The position numbers and the translations under genes were made by a program. From Hyalangium gracile (GTDB taxonomy: Bacteria > Myxococcota > Myxococcia > Myxococcales > Myxococcaceae): a stretch of DNA of 64,000 bases. Of this stretch, positions 17,365 through 25,755 are shown in pieces (position 1 is the first letter of the stretch; each line of letters opens with the position of its first letter). Under the pieces are notes generated by a model. The model was not told the origin of the DNA and ran no database searches. It was given only the letters and a program-made list of their open reading frames with translations. The stretch is from assembly GCF_020103725.1 (NCBI RefSeq), contig NZ_JAHXBG010000012.1, positions 62,001-126,000 of the forward strand. The letters run 5' to 3'.

Positions 17365-18861
17365 CTACGTGCCTCGGCGCTTGAGCCGGAACTTGTGGGA
17401 CTTGCGGTGGGTGGAGGAGGCCAGCGACAGGCCCGTCATCAACAGCTGCGCGTCCTCGATGGGCTCGCCGACGGAGAGGCCCTCGGGGGTGATGCGGAAC
17501 TCGCGCAGGAAGGGATCATGGCTGCTGGTGCGCAGCTTGAGGACGGCGAGGAAGCGGCTCAGCCCCGGGCCCACCTCCGCGCAGCGCAGGAAGAGGATGT
17601 TCTCGCAGATCATCGAGATTCCCCGGACGGGGAACTTCAGCTCGAGCCCGAAGAGCGACGCCGTCTCGACGCTGAACACCATCGTCACTCCGCGGGCGCG
17701 GCACTCGTTGACGAGCGCGGCCATGAAGCGCGAGATGCGCGGGCGATGGACGACCGCCTTGCTCAGGGCGTCGAAGCCGTCGATGAAGAGCCTGCGGACG
17801 CCGCGCTCGCGGATGAGGGAGATGAGCTCGCTCCCGATTGCGTCGAGCCGGTTCTCCGTCGCGGGGCGGTAGCTCAGCTCGAGCAGCCCCTTGTCGAGGA
17901 GGGAGTCCACCTGGAGGCCCACTCCGGCGGTCAGCTCGCGCGTGCGCTGGGGGCTGTCGTAGAAGGCGAAGTAGTGGGAGCGCTCTCCCTGGCGTGCGCC
18001 CTCCACGAGGAAGTGCAGCCCCAGCAGGGTCTTCCCGCTGCCGGGCGTACCGAAGAGCATGGTGGAGGAGCCTCGGAAGACGCCTCCGTGGAGCATGTCG
18101 TCCAGGCCCGGGATGCCAAAGGCCGTCCGGCCTTTCGCGGGCTGGTCCTGGAAGCTCTCTTCCACCAGGCTCTCGAGCCGGGGGTGGACGACGATGCCGC
18201 GGTCGGTGATGTCGAAGGTGTGCTGGCCTCGGAGGTGTCCGCTGCCGCGGAACTTGCGGATGGTCAGCTCGCGCACGGCGCGCACGCCGAAGGTGCGCTC
18301 GCGGAGGATGAGCAGGCCGTCCACCATGGTGTGCTCGGCCTTGAGGCCCTTGCCGCCACCGGTGGTGAGCAGGAGGGTGGTGCAGCCCACCATGCCCGTC
18401 ATCACCTGGAGGGCGTGGATGAACTTCTTGAAGGCCCGCTCCGTCGGGGCGACCTCTTCGGCCGCGACCAGGCCGTCGAGGATCAGCAGGGTGGCCTCGT
18501 GCGCCTTCACCTCGCGGCGGATGAGGTTGATGAGGGCGTCCAGCCCTCCCTCCTCGAGCACGGAGTAGGCGCTCAGGTAGGCCAGGGCGTCCGGGATGAG
18601 GGCGGGCTCGAAGAAGCTCATCGGGCGCAGGTTGCCGATCATGCGCGTGTGGGACTCGGCGAGCAGGGTGACGTAGAGGGCTCGGCCTCCCGCGCGGACG
18701 TGGTGGAAGCACACCTGGTTGCCGAGGATGGTCTTCCCGGCGCCGGGCATGCCCAGCAGCATGTAGACGCCGCCCTGGACGAAGCCTCCTCGGAGGATGG
18801 TGTCGAGGCCCGGGACGCCAGTCGGGACACGCTCGGTCTGTGTGGGTCTGTTCTCGGTCAT
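17365..18861 (-). CDS. KaiC-like double RecA-domain ATPase
   Basis: 498 residues from the ATG at 18861; longer open frame exists upstream but the domain starts here. Two RecA/KaiC domains are visible. Domain 1 has Walker A GMPGAGKT (37-44) and Walker B LLILDG (125-130). Domain 2 has GTPGSGKT (271-278) and RLFIDGFD (357-363). By eye the C-terminal part aligns well with KaiC CII (GISMICENILFL, then LSRFLAVLKLR, then REFRITPEG). At the KaiC Ser431/Thr432 positions it has Ser414/Met415. The paired glutamates after Walker A are AE in domain 1 and YD in domain 2. No KaiA or KaiB is encoded near. It is probably a signalling ATPase working with the co-transcribed response regulator. Confidence 0.85.
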   Translation of the reverse strand: MTENRPTQTERVPTGVPGLDTILRGGFVQGGVYMLLGMPGAGKTILGNQVCFHHVRAGGRALYVTLLAESHTRMIGNLRPMSFFEPALIPDALAYLSAYSVLEEGGLDALINLIRREVKAHEATLLILDGLVAAEEVAPTERAFKKFIHALQVMTGMVGCTTLLLTTGGGKGLKAEHTMVDGLLILRERTFGVRAVRELTIRKFRGSGHLRGQHTFDITDRGIVVHPRLESLVEESFQDQPAKGRTAFGIPGLDDMLHGGVFRGSSTMLFGTPGSGKTLLGLHFLVEGARQGERSHYFAFYDSPQRTRELTAGVGLQVDSLLDKGLLELSYRPATENRLDAIGSELISLIRERGVRRLFIDGFDALSKAVVHRPRISRFMAALVNECRARGVTMVFSVETASLFGLELKFPVRGISMICENILFLRCAEVGPGLSRFLAVLKLRTSSHDPFLREFRITPEGLSVGEPIEDAQLLMTGLSLASSTHRKSHKFRLKRRGT

Positions 18862-19100
18862 CGCGTGCTGGGAGGCTGAAGGTCCCCACGTATCGCATGC
18901 CTGCTCTGACTTGCCATCTCCGGAAAGAGGCGAGTGGCAGCGGAGGGAGGTGAGGGTTGGAAACTGGATGGGAGAGCGACCGTCTCCAGGTGGAGACTGA
19001 CGGTCTCGCAATCCGGACGGTGGAGCCTCTTACCCCTCGGTTGGATTGAAGGGGAGAAGCGGAGTAGACGGTGGAACGAACTCTGCACGGCAGGCGAGAT

Positions 19101-21548
19101 ATGCCCCCACTCAAGATTGCTGCTCCCTTGGTTTTGCTCCTTGCCTCTGCCTGCATTTCGCTTCCGGAGGTCGAACCGAGTGCGCCTCCGACGATCCTCG
19201 AGAGCACACAGTCGGCGACCCAGGTGCTGGCTGAGGCAGAGGTGGCCTTCCACGTCACGGCGCAGGACGCCGAGGCAAGCCCGCTGCGCTTCGAGTGGAC
19301 GGCCAGCATCGGGACGCTCGGGACTCCGACGAGCACCAACACCTCGAGCGATGTGACGTGGACGGCGCCACGGTGCGTGCCCGCGGGAGGGCCGGTGACC
19401 GTCACCGTGACGGTCAAGAACGACACCGAGCTCTCGGCGTCCAGGTCGTTCAGCATTTCAGCCAACCGCTGCCCGACTCCCGCTCTCGCCGCTGGGACCC
19501 GCCACTCGGTGGCTCTCCGCGGCGACGGTACGGTCTGGGCCTGGGGCAGTGTTCAGTCCGTCTTTGATCCCAGCACAGACCGTCTCATCCCAGTCCAGCT
19601 CGCAGGGCTGCATAGTGTCACGGCTCTTGCGGCGGGTGGCTTCCACTCCCTGGCCGTGCGTGCGGATGGGACGCTCTGGGCCTGGGGGGATAATGGAAAG
19701 GGCCAGCTGGGGGACGGGACGACCACCCATCAACTGGTCCCGGTTCAGGTTCCCGGGCTGAACGGAATCACCGCCGCTGCGGCCGGCTCTGAGCACTCAT
19801 TGGCGCTGAGCAGTGATGGGACCATCTGGGCCTGGGGCTTCAACGACAAGGGCCAGCTTGGGGATGGGACGACCACGAGCTCTCCCACTCCCATTCGAGT
19901 GCCTGGCTTGTCGGGGGTCACGGCCGTCGCCGCGGGGACCGACTATTCGCTCGCTCTTCGTAGCGACGGTACGGCCTGGGCCTGGGGCGTCAATAGTGAT
20001 GGTCAGCTTGGAGATGGCACCACCAGCGATCATCCCGCTCCAAGGCAGATTGCGGAGTTGACCAACATCATGGCCATCAGTGCAGGTACCTTCCACGCAC
20101 TGGCGCTGCGGAGCGACGGCACCGTCTGGGCTTGGGGCTCCAATATGTGGGGGCAGCTTGGCGATGGCACGACGAGCCGTCGGCTCACTGCCGTGCAGGT
20201 ACCTGGGATGACCAATATCACTGCGATTGCCGCGGGGGCCGCCCATTCCATGGCGCTGCGGAGCGACGGCTCCGTCTGGGCGTGGGGCTTCAATGGTTCC
20301 GGGCAGGTCGCAGATGGAACGCTCGTTGACAGGCTCAGCCCCAAGCAGGTGGCTGGAGTTGCCGGGATCACCGCCATTGCGGCAGGTGGGGTTCACTCAT
20401 TGGCCCTCGGCAGTGATGGAACCGCGCATGCCTGGGGCAGCAACGGCAGCGGGCAGGTCGGAGATGGAGTGTCTCCCAGACATCTGGTGCCCGCGCAGAT
20501 CCCGGGGCTGACGGGAGTGAGCGCAATCAGTGCTGGGTACTCGTTCTCCATGGCCCTGAGAGATGACGGTACCGTCTGGTCATGGGGATCCAATTTCGAT
20601 GGCGTACTTGGTGATGGCTCGACCACAGAGAAGCTCACTCCTGTGCAAGTCTCAGGGCTCTCGGGCGTGACTTCGATAGCTGCAGCGACCCACCACTCAT
20701 TGGCCTTGCGCAGCGATGGCACGGTCTGGGCATGGGGGGACAACTTCTTTGGCCAGCTGGGAGATGGAACGGCCATCAATCGATCAGTGCCTGTGCAGGT
20801 ATCTGGCCTGACCAACGTCACAGCCATTGCTGCTGGGGGGAACGGCTCATTGGCGTTACGCAACGACGGCACTGTCTGGGCTTGGGGCGGCATTAGCTAT
20901 CGTTCGCTGCCCACCCTTGTTCCGCTTCAGGTTTCGGGGCTGAGCAGCATCGCCTCCATATCCGTGGGGAACGGTTTCGCGCTAGCCCTTGGCAATGATG
21001 GGAGTGTCTGGTCCTGGGGCCATACCAGCGCCGAGGGCCAGCTCGGGAGTGGAACCACCGACGCCCGCTCTTCACCTGCAAGAGTGTCCGGCCCGGGGAC
21101 AATCAAGGCAATCGCCGCAGGGGGCTTGCACGCGTTGGCCCTGCAGAGCGATGGCTCCGTCTGGGCCTGGGGCGCCAACGGAGGCGGTCAGCTGGGGGAT
21201 GGAAAGACCGAGAGCCGGCTCTCTCCCTGGCATTCGACCGCGCTGTCCAGCATCACTGCCATTGCCGCGGGAGACGTGCATTCGCTGGCAGTGCGCAGCG
21301 ATGGCACCGTCAGGGGTTGGGGATTCAATGGGAACGGTCAGGTGGGCGATGGGGCGATGGCCAATCGACTCTATCCGGCGGAGGTCGTAGGCCTGACCAG
21401 CATCACTTCTGTCAAGGCAGGCGCACGCCACTCACTGGCTCTGCGCAGCGATGGCACCGTCTGGTCCTGGGGAGAAGCTGACTACGGTCAGCTGGGGGAT
21501 GGGACGTCGTGGCGGCGGCCGGTACCCGTCACGGTCTTGCTGCCTTGA
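19101..21548 (+). CDS. RCC1-repeat lipoprotein with 14 repeats
   Basis: 815 residues from an ATG at 19101 (a GTG at 19071 would only extend the signal). The lipobox is LASAC with Cys18, so the protein is lipid-anchored. An Ig/PKD-like domain (about 30-130) is followed by 14 RCC1/BNR repeats of about 50 residues (pattern AAG-HSLALRSDGTVWAWG, then GQLGDGT). Fourteen repeats would make two seven-bladed propellers. Such proteins are common in myxobacteria and usually of unknown function; surface binding is a guess. Codon third positions look less GC-biased than in neighbours. It is convergent with the metallopeptidase gene. Confidence 0.85.
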   Translation: MPPLKIAAPLVLLLASACISLPEVEPSAPPTILESTQSATQVLAEAEVAFHVTAQDAEASPLRFEWTASIGTLGTPTSTNTSSDVTWTAPRCVPAGGPVTVTVTVKNDTELSASRSFSISANRCPTPALAAGTRHSVALRGDGTVWAWGSVQSVFDPSTDRLIPVQLAGLHSVTALAAGGFHSLAVRADGTLWAWGDNGKGQLGDGTTTHQLVPVQVPGLNGITAAAAGSEHSLALSSDGTIWAWGFNDKGQLGDGTTTSSPTPIRVPGLSGVTAVAAGTDYSLALRSDGTAWAWGVNSDGQLGDGTTSDHPAPRQIAELTNIMAISAGTFHALALRSDGTVWAWGSNMWGQLGDGTTSRRLTAVQVPGMTNITAIAAGAAHSMALRSDGSVWAWGFNGSGQVADGTLVDRLSPKQVAGVAGITAIAAGGVHSLALGSDGTAHAWGSNGSGQVGDGVSPRHLVPAQIPGLTGVSAISAGYSFSMALRDDGTVWSWGSNFDGVLGDGSTTEKLTPVQVSGLSGVTSIAAATHHSLALRSDGTVWAWGDNFFGQLGDGTAINRSVPVQVSGLTNVTAIAAGGNGSLALRNDGTVWAWGGISYRSLPTLVPLQVSGLSSIASISVGNGFALALGNDGSVWSWGHTSAEGQLGSGTTDARSSPARVSGPGTIKAIAAGGLHALALQSDGSVWAWGANGGGQLGDGKTESRLSPWHSTALSSITAIAAGDVHSLAVRSDGTVRGWGFNGNGQVGDGAMANRLYPAEVVGLTSITSVKAGARHSLALRSDGTVWSWGEADYGQLGDGTSWRRPVPVTVLLP

Positions 21549-21596
21549 AAGACGGGGCCGCGTCACGGCGGCGCCCGGTCGATGTGTGGGCCCCGG

Positions 21597-23315
21597 CTAT
21601 TTTCCAGCGTCCGGAGCGCTGCTTGGCTCCGGTGGAGCCGTGGTCGGTGCGGGGGCGGGCGCCGGCGCGGGCGCTGGGGGGGCGTCGCTCGTCTTCGTGT
21701 CCAGGGTGATGGGGACCTGGAGCGTCGTGCCCAGGCGCAGCAGGAGCACGTCCGGCTCGATACCCTGCTCGCCAATCGCCTGCGCCACCTCCCTCGCGGA
21801 CAGGGCGTTGCCGCTCGCCCAGAGACCCTTGAGGAAAGTGCCGGCCTCGGCGCTGCGCCACCACGCCGGGCCGAAGCGGGCCTTGAGCTGGCCCTGGAGC
21901 TGCCCCGCCAGGAACCACGCCCGGAAGTTGTCCGCCGACTGGAAGAAGTCCTCCTGGTCCACTTGGTAGCGCGCCTCGTCCTCCGGCTTCAGCGGCATGG
22001 CGTCCGTGCGCTCCATGATGGCCTTGTAGAGCTCCTTCGCCTCCACGCCCTCCTGGCGGTGCAGCCCCAGCTGGTACAGCAGTCGCCCGGCGGCCCGCCG
22101 GATGAGGAACAGCTTGTGCGCGCTCGAGGCCGCCAGGTACTGCGCCCGCTGGTCTCCGCTCACCCCCGCGTGCTCCTCCAGCCACACCGGATCCTCCAGC
22201 AGATCCTCGAAGAGCGCCGCGTACACCTCGCCCACCGTGGGGTTGCCCAGCCTCGCCAGCTCGAAGCGCTGCTCTCGCGTGAAGCCGTAGTGCAGCGCAT
22301 GGCCCACCTCATGCAGCAGGCGCGCCTGGTGCAGCACGCCGCCGGCGGGCTTCTCCGACAGCCGCACGTCTCCCGGCACCTCGATGGGCAGCGTCAGCGG
22401 GCGCGGGTTCTTGCGCGGCAACTCCCTCGCGTCCAGGTAGATGTTGGGCATCTCCGTCAGGTCGATGCCCATCCCCTGCAGCGTGCCGTGCACGCGCAGC
22501 ATCGAGCCCTCCTTCGGGAAGGCGTCCTCCACCTCGCGCGAGCGGAACAGCCGGGGAATGTCCGCGCGGGTGATGCTCGCGAAGGGCAGGGCCAGCTCGC
22601 GCTGCGAGAGCCGCTCCATCACCGTGCGGTACGGCTCCTGGGTGGCCTTGAGGATCTCCTCCGCCAGCACGCTCAGCCGGCTCAGGTCCGCCTGGCGCAG
22701 CTCCGCCCCGAAGGCCTCGTACGAGGCGTAGCCCAGCTCCTTCACCAGCACCTCGGTGCGCTCCTCGCGCCGCCGCAGCGACTGGCTCAGCCGCTCGATG
22801 GCCGGCACCGCCGCGGCGTAGAGCGCGCGCCGCTTCACCGCGCTCTTCTCGTTGGCCAGCAGGCGCTCCAGGTCCCGGTAGCGCACCTCCCGGCCGTCCA
22901 CCGGGAAGGTGAGCGAGGCCTCCAGGTTCGCGATGGCGTCGTTGTACTCGGCCAGCTCGCGCGCCAGGTACTCCCCCGCGAAGTGCGACTGCAGGGCCGT
23001 GTACGCCCGCACCTCGCGCGGATCCTCGGTGAGCTGCCGCAGCCGGTCGATCTTCCGGATGTTCTCCACCGAGAAGAGCGCCTCCTTGCCCTGGTAGGTG
23101 GCGGCGATGTTCACCGGCTTGCCCTCCGTCCAGAGCTCCCACACCAGGCGGTTCTGGGTCTCGAGCAGCGCCTGGGCCTGGGCAGCCAGGTCCTTCACCT
23201 CGGTGGTGAGGCGCTGCGTCTCCGTGGGCACGGGGGGCGGAGCGGGTGGGGGCGCCTTGGGACAGGCGCTGATACAGAAGGCAACAGCCAGCAGGAAGGG
23301 AAGCCTTGGGTGCAT
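21597..23315 (-). CDS. Zinc metallopeptidase lipoprotein with HEVGH motif (M3-like)
   Basis: 572 residues from the ATG at 23315; the frame continues upstream through epmA on the other strand, which is a shadow. The lipobox is CISAC (Cys18). After a Pro-rich linker comes an all-helical body like the M3/M2 oligopeptidase fold. It carries HEVGHALHYGF near residue 333, with the third-ligand Glu expected in GEVYAALFEDLLEDP. The end is an Ala/Pro repeat tail. It probably cleaves peptides in the periplasm. The family assignment is by the motif and helical context; M2 or another gluzincin family is possible. Confidence 0.8.
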   Translation of the reverse strand: MHPRLPFLLAVAFCISACPKAPPPAPPPVPTETQRLTTEVKDLAAQAQALLETQNRLVWELWTEGKPVNIAATYQGKEALFSVENIRKIDRLRQLTEDPREVRAYTALQSHFAGEYLARELAEYNDAIANLEASLTFPVDGREVRYRDLERLLANEKSAVKRRALYAAAVPAIERLSQSLRRREERTEVLVKELGYASYEAFGAELRQADLSRLSVLAEEILKATQEPYRTVMERLSQRELALPFASITRADIPRLFRSREVEDAFPKEGSMLRVHGTLQGMGIDLTEMPNIYLDARELPRKNPRPLTLPIEVPGDVRLSEKPAGGVLHQARLLHEVGHALHYGFTREQRFELARLGNPTVGEVYAALFEDLLEDPVWLEEHAGVSGDQRAQYLAASSAHKLFLIRRAAGRLLYQLGLHRQEGVEAKELYKAIMERTDAMPLKPEDEARYQVDQEDFFQSADNFRAWFLAGQLQGQLKARFGPAWWRSAEAGTFLKGLWASGNALSAREVAQAIGEQGIEPDVLLLRLGTTLQVPITLDTKTSDAPPAPAPAPAPAPTTAPPEPSSAPDAGK

Positions 23316-23345
23316 GTGGGGGGCAATGTAACTTCCGCCGGGCCC

Positions 23346-24350
23346 ATGCCCAATCCAGTCCGTTGGAGAGCCGCCGCCGGCCGACAGGCGCTCCATGCCG
23401 CCCTCCGGCGCTTCTTCGCCAGCCAGGGGTACCTCGAGGTGGAGACCCCGCTGCTCGTGCCCGTCCCGGGCATGGAGCCCCACATCAACGCCTTCGAGGC
23501 TCCCTTCATCCCCGAGACGGACGTGGGCAAGCCCCGCTCGCTCTACCTGCACTCCAGCCCCGAGTACGCCATGAAGCGGCTGCTCGCCGACGGGGCAGGG
23601 CCCATCTTCCAGATCTGCAAGGTGTTCCGGAACGGGGAGGTGTCCCTCACGCACAACCCCGAGTTCACCATGCTGGAGTTCTACCGGCCCCACGCCGACT
23701 ACCACGCCATCATGCGCGACCTGGAGGAGGCGCTGGCCGAGGCGGGGCGCTCGGCGACGCAGGGTGAGCCCGGGGCGGACCCGGCCTTCTTCACCCGCGT
23801 GCCCTACGAGCGCGTCACCGTGCGGGACGCGGTGCTGCGCGCCACGGGGGTGGACCTGCGCGCCTGCCCGGACGGCCTGTCCCTCAAGCGCGCCGCCGAG
23901 GCGGTGGGGGTCCGCACCTGGGACGCGACGAGCTTCGATGATGTCTTCTTCCACCTCTTCCTGCAGAAGGTGGAGCGAGGGCTGGGGATGGAGCGGCCCA
24001 CCTTCCTCATCGAGTACCCGGCCTCCATGGCCTCGCTGTCGCGGCTGAAGCCGGGAGACCCGACGGTGGCCGAGCGCGTGGAGCTGTACGCCAAGGGCCT
24101 GGAGCTGGCCAACGGCTTCTCCGAGCTGACGGACGCGGCGGAGCAGCGCGCCCGGCTCGTGGAGGAGCAGCAGCTGCGCAGGTCGCTCAACCGCCCCGTG
24201 TACCCGCTGGACGAGCGCTTCCTGGAGGCCGTGGGGCGCATGCCGCCCTCCTCGGGCATCGCCGTGGGGCTCGATCGTATCCTCATGCTGCTGATGGGAG
24301 TCTCCAGCATCACGGACGTCCTCCTCTTTCCCGCCCACGAGTTCGTGTGA
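23346..24350 (+). CDS. epmA: EF-P--(R)-beta-lysine ligase EpmA (GenX/PoxA)
   Basis: 334 residues from the ATG at 23346. It is a stand-alone class II lysyl-tRNA-synthetase-like catalytic core with no anticodon-binding domain, which defines EpmA. Class II motifs are visible: motif 1 around YLEVETPLLVP, motif 2 FQICKVFRNGE followed by HNPEFTMLEFYRPHADY, and motif 3 GIAVGLDRILMLL. EpmA attaches beta-lysine to elongation factor P, helping ribosomes pass polyproline stretches. Pro-rich proteins are frequent in this window. Neither efp nor epmB is encoded here. The gene is coupled (GTGA overlap) to the acyltransferase at 24347. Confidence 0.92.
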   Translation: MPNPVRWRAAAGRQALHAALRRFFASQGYLEVETPLLVPVPGMEPHINAFEAPFIPETDVGKPRSLYLHSSPEYAMKRLLADGAGPIFQICKVFRNGEVSLTHNPEFTMLEFYRPHADYHAIMRDLEEALAEAGRSATQGEPGADPAFFTRVPYERVTVRDAVLRATGVDLRACPDGLSLKRAAEAVGVRTWDATSFDDVFFHLFLQKVERGLGMERPTFLIEYPASMASLSRLKPGDPTVAERVELYAKGLELANGFSELTDAAEQRARLVEEQQLRRSLNRPVYPLDERFLEAVGRMPPSSGIAVGLDRILMLLMGVSSITDVLLFPAHEFV

Positions 24351-25081
24351 TTCCAGCCTTCCTCAAGACGGTGTTCTCGGATGTCGTCGCGGCGGGGCTC
24401 ACGGGAGTCACCTCGCCGCTGACGTCCATCCTCTCCATCCGCGATCCACGGGATGCGGACGGCCTGCTGTACTACTGGGGCCGCTCGATGATGGCCGCCG
24501 CCGGAGCCACCCACACCGCGCGCGGCCTGGAGCACCTGCCCGAGGGCAACGTCGTCTTCGTGTGCAACCACCAGTCGAACTACGACGTGATCCTCTTCTT
24601 CGCCCACGTGCGGAAGCACACGCGGTGGGTGGCCAAGCGCGAGCTGTTCAAGATCCCCGTCTTCGGCCAGACGATGCGCCTGGCCGGCAACATCCCCGTG
24701 GACCGCGACGGGAGCGACTCGGACAAGAGCCGGCTCTCGGAGGCGGTGACGGCGGTGCGCGAGCGGGTGAGCGTCATGTTCTTCCCCGAGGGCACTCGCA
24801 ACTCGGACGGGAAGCTGAAGCCCTTCAAGAAGGGCGCCGCGGTGTTCGCCATCCAGGCGGGGGTGCCCATCGTGCCCATGGCGGTGTCCGGCACGCGCCT
24901 CATCCTGCCCAAGGGCAGCCTGGGCATCCGGTGGGGACACCGCGCGGCCCTGGTCATCGGCGAGCCCATCTCCACGCAGGGGCTCACCGTGGATGACCGC
25001 GAGGCGCTCACGCATCGATTGGAAGAGACCGTTGCGAAGCTCTACGCCGAGGCGTGCGAGCTCTCAGGAGACAGACCATGA
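24347..25081 (+). CDS. plsC: 1-acyl-sn-glycerol-3-phosphate acyltransferase (PlsC family)
   Basis: 244 residues starting at a GTG that overlaps the epmA stop. Acyltransferase motif I is NHQSNYD (HX4D), and motif III is FPEGTRN. A hydrophobic segment near the N-terminus suggests membrane association. The enzyme acylates lysophosphatidate to phosphatidate on the inner membrane. The stop overlaps the ATG of ppa. Myxobacteria carry several PlsC paralogues, so the precise substrate is uncertain. Confidence 0.88.
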   Translation: MIPAFLKTVFSDVVAAGLTGVTSPLTSILSIRDPRDADGLLYYWGRSMMAAAGATHTARGLEHLPEGNVVFVCNHQSNYDVILFFAHVRKHTRWVAKRELFKIPVFGQTMRLAGNIPVDRDGSDSDKSRLSEAVTAVRERVSVMFFPEGTRNSDGKLKPFKKGAAVFAIQAGVPIVPMAVSGTRLILPKGSLGIRWGHRAALVIGEPISTQGLTVDDREALTHRLEETVAKLYAEACELSGDRP

Positions 25082-25743
25082 AGAAGCCCCCGCAGCACGC
25101 ATTCCAGGCCCACCCGTGGCACGGCGTGAGCCCCGGCGCCGACGCGCCCGAGCGGATCACCGCGTACATCGAGATCGTCCCCACGGACGCGGTGAAGTAC
25201 GAGCTGGACAAGGAGACGGGCATCCTGCGGCTGGACCGGCCCCAGCAGTTCTCCAGCCAGTGCCCCACGCCCTACGGCTTCATCCCGCAGACGTACTGTG
25301 GCTCGAACGTGGCGAAGCGCGCCGCCGAGCGCACCGGCTACAAGGACATCAAGGGGGATGGAGACCCGATGGATGTCTGCGTGCTGACGGAGAAGGCCAT
25401 CACCAGCGGCAACCTGCTGGTGCACGCGGTGCCCATCGGCGGCTTCCGGATGATCGACGGCAACGAGGCCGACGACAAGATCATCGCGGTGCTGGAGTCG
25501 GACCTGGCCTACGGAGAGATCCAGCACATGGCCCAGGCGCCCCGGGCGATGCTGGATCGGCTCAAGCACTACTTCCTCACGTACAAGCAGATTCCGGGCG
25601 AGGGGAAGCGCAAGGTGGAGATCGCCGAGGTGTATGACAGGCCCGAGGCGCTGGAGGTCATCCGGCGCAGCCTGAAGGACTACCAGCGCCTCTATGGAAC
25701 GGGGAAGTCGGGCACCTTGCTCGCGAATCGCCGCAAGCGCTGA
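25078..25743 (+). CDS. ppa: Family I inorganic pyrophosphatase
   Basis: 221 residues from an ATG overlapping the plsC stop, with AGGAG at 25067-25071. The family I signature DGDPMDVCVL is present, with further active-site residues in QFSSQCPTPYGFIPQTY and in NEADDKIIAVL. It hydrolyses pyrophosphate in the cytoplasm, which pulls forward reactions such as the aminoacyl-adenylate step of epmA. The length is slightly above the usual 175-180 residues owing to N- and C-terminal extensions. Confidence 0.92.
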   Translation: MKKPPQHAFQAHPWHGVSPGADAPERITAYIEIVPTDAVKYELDKETGILRLDRPQQFSSQCPTPYGFIPQTYCGSNVAKRAAERTGYKDIKGDGDPMDVCVLTEKAITSGNLLVHAVPIGGFRMIDGNEADDKIIAVLESDLAYGEIQHMAQAPRAMLDRLKHYFLTYKQIPGEGKRKVEIAEVYDRPEALEVIRRSLKDYQRLYGTGKSGTLLANRRKR

Positions 25744-25755
25744 GCCCGCCTCCGC

